Part shown: positions 62,363-64,000 of the stretch, one piece after another
How positions within the stretch are numbered: position 1 is the stretch's first letter
Layout: each line of letters begins with the position of its first letter
NCBI GenBank assembly: GCA_949358305.1
Contig: OX442314.1
Coordinates: 29,373,118-29,437,117 of the forward strand
Direction: 5' to 3'
Source: Strigamia acuminata
Lineage: Eukaryota; Arthropoda; Chilopoda; Geophilomorpha; Linotaeniidae
DNA: 64,000 nucleotides
Made by a program: the position numbers and the translations under genes
Notes under the pieces: generated by a model
What the model was told of the DNA's origin: nothing
What the model saw: only the letters and a program-made list of their open reading frames with translations
Databases searched by the model: none

Positions 62363-64000
62363 ATGGCTCATTTCTCCGTTACTCAACATGGGGCGAGCAA
62401 CACATACACCGCAGGGAATAACATCACGATACACATTGAAAACTACAGTAAGAAGAAAAATTGAAACTTTTAATGAAATTTTATTTTTTCGAAAAAATAG
62501 ATAAGATTAACCTTGATGTTTATTTATTGCAGATTTAGGCCAATCTCTAGACAATAAATATTTTCACAGCAGTAAGATAATTTCTACAATGTTTATTTCT
62601 AATTCCTGACTAAGCTTAAACTCTTTGTACGATAATTAGTCGATGTCAACCCCGATATTCTCAAGAGCCTTATACCAGTGTTTGAAAACAAGAGGTAACT
62701 CGAATACTCTAAGTCCCCTACATATTAAACAAAATTTTAAATCTTCCTTTGAAAAATACAACTGGTGGCGTATAGTGCCAAACACGCGAACTAATGCACT
62801 GCCGCAAAATTTGAAGTTTGCATTTCTGAATATTCGTAACTCGAATGTTCTTATGTAGAGGACTCACGAGCTGCATTCAAAAACTAAAATATTTTGTGTT
62901 TTATTTTAATTTTAAACCAAAAATGACATCATTTCCTGTTTAAACCCATGTTAAAACTTAAAATACACTTAAACTAAAATTGTTATTTTAATTTTTGAAT
63001 GCAGCTACCGAAATTAAATCAACGTTATAAATAAATCTAAATATTGCAATTATATTTTTCAGCACCGAACGGTTTGAGCTTCGAATCAAAACCCACAAAG
63101 GAATTATTACTCTTGACGTCCACCCTAATGACACCATTCAAAGCCTAAAATTAAAACTGCAGTTACTCTATGGAATATTATACAGCAAACAGTTCCTAAC
63201 ATTTGAAGAAAACGTTTTGGAAGATGAAAACAGACTCAGCGACTGCAATATAAGTAATGTCAGTCTCTTGTATATGGTTTACTCGATAGAAGACAACGGG
63301 ATGATTTTCCAACGAGTCTACGGAAGATGGTTTTGTCTTTCGGTTCAACCGGAAACCACAGTTCCTGACCTGAAACTGAAAATCGCAATAGAAGAAGGAC
63401 TTCCGGCGGAGCGCCAACAACTGTTTCTTGAAGGTGGCAAAGTACTCACGGACGAGACAAGAATTTCTGATTACAGCATTGCCAAGAACCAGGTTGTCAA
63501 GGTTGCCGTCAAACTAATGAAAGAAGACATGATAATTATTGTTGTGAAACAATTGACTGGACAGACGTTTGAGCTGATAATGGGCAAGTACGAAACAGTT
63601 GAAGACTTGAGGAAACAAATTCAAGTCAAGTCGAATATTCCGCACAATTCGCAGATTATAATGTTTGATGGAAAACAGCTGACAGAGGGCAATATTACGT
63701 TAGCCAATTACTACAGTGGTGAACGGTTGACGCTGCACTTACGTTCAAATATAATGGGCGGAGGATTGCGGATTCGCGTACGAACATCAATAGGCGAAAT
63801 CATTTCACTCGGGTCCCAAACTGAAGGCGTTTTAATAGGAAAGATTAAATGCATCGTTGAGGAGATTAGAGGTTTTTTAGTCCAACATCAAAAGCTTTTT
63901 CTGATGAATAAGGAATTGAATGATGACTCGAAATCTGTTGGTGATTACGTTAATGTACAGAGGATTGCGTATTTGACATTGGACCTGATACTAAAATCTA
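62363..64000 (+). CDS. multi-ubiquitin-like-domain protein, 5' part (372 codons in window)
   Basis: Exons: 62363-62447, 62533-62571, 62640-62694 and 63063 to beyond the window. GT-AG junctions keep the frame: MAHFSVTQHGASNTYTAG, then NLGQSLDNKYFHS, IDVNPDILKSL and STERFELRIKT. Exon 4 holds four head-to-tail ubiquitin-like domains at about 61-137, 140-215, 218-293 and 297-372. They are strongly diverged; the clearest ubiquitin pattern is IPHNSQIIMFDGKQLTEGN in the third, matching IPPDQQRLIFAGKQLEDG-like sequence. None ends in a processable RGG directly; the third is followed by LRSNIMGGG. It is thus not a normal polyubiquitin gene but a scaffold- or adaptor-like protein. Confidence 0.75.

Noticed and set aside
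1-64000. CRISPR arrays, tRNA or rRNA genes
   Set aside because: No spaced direct repeats of that type and no cloverleaf-like or rRNA sequence were recognised; only tRNA-complementary primer sites are present.

Overview
This is animal nuclear DNA, most likely from an arthropod and probably an insect. The reasons are GT-AG introns mostly of 50-90 bp, AATAAA signals after stop codons, a neuropeptide GPCR of the AKH/corazonin/ACP (GnRH-superfamily) type, SRPK-type kinases, SLC6-type transporters and BEL/Pao, Ty3/gypsy, Ty1/copia and Tc1 elements. No prokaryotic, CRISPR or tRNA feature was seen. The species cannot be named from the sequence.

Left part (1-27.6 kb): one GPCR gene on the minus strand. 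Exon 1 (26952-27425, TM1-TM4) and the next exon (2747-2930, second extracellular loop and TM5) join in phase 0 across an intron of about 24.0 kb; the rest of the gene lies beyond the left edge. The intron is a trap for mobile DNA. It holds a 2.6-kb LTR element coding only Gag and protease (3288-5888, apparently identical LTRs), several non-autonomous TIR elements, a copia relic, a probable solo LTR (13295-14112), a BEL 3' end, a decayed BEL element whose integrase region is split by a young intact BEL (15841-21791), and a 21-bp minisatellite (26013-26555).

Middle (27.6-39.3 kb): two intronless SRPK-like kinases on the plus strand. The first is broken near its C-terminus by a 444-bp TA-flanked element; the second is intact. 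Between them lie a full Tc1 element with an open transposase, a 25-bp perfect hairpin and a small two-exon gene. Just 112 bp after the second kinase starts the first of three paralogous 12-exon SLC6-like transporter genes.

Right part (39.3-64 kb): a 14.45-kb LTR retrotransposon (39382-53832; 672-bp LTRs with one difference noticed, AGAC target duplication) sits between transporter copies A and B. It has Gag, a 1887-codon Pol with a very long proline-rich linker before integrase, and a third 923-codon ORF that is not an envelope: it carries a DnaJ-like CxxCxGxG zinc motif, a coiled coil and an unknown C-terminal domain. This is the strongest candidate for something undescribed. Copies B and C follow, with the broken tail of a kinase between them, so the duplicated unit was kinase plus transporter. 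All three transporters keep open frames over 12 exons yet have lost the SLC6 hallmark in TM1 and apparent ion-site residues. The window ends with an unrecognised three-exon minus-strand gene and the 5' part of a gene for a protein of four divergent ubiquitin-like domains.

Exon joins were done by eye from splice motifs and reading-frame continuity; no alignment or search was run.
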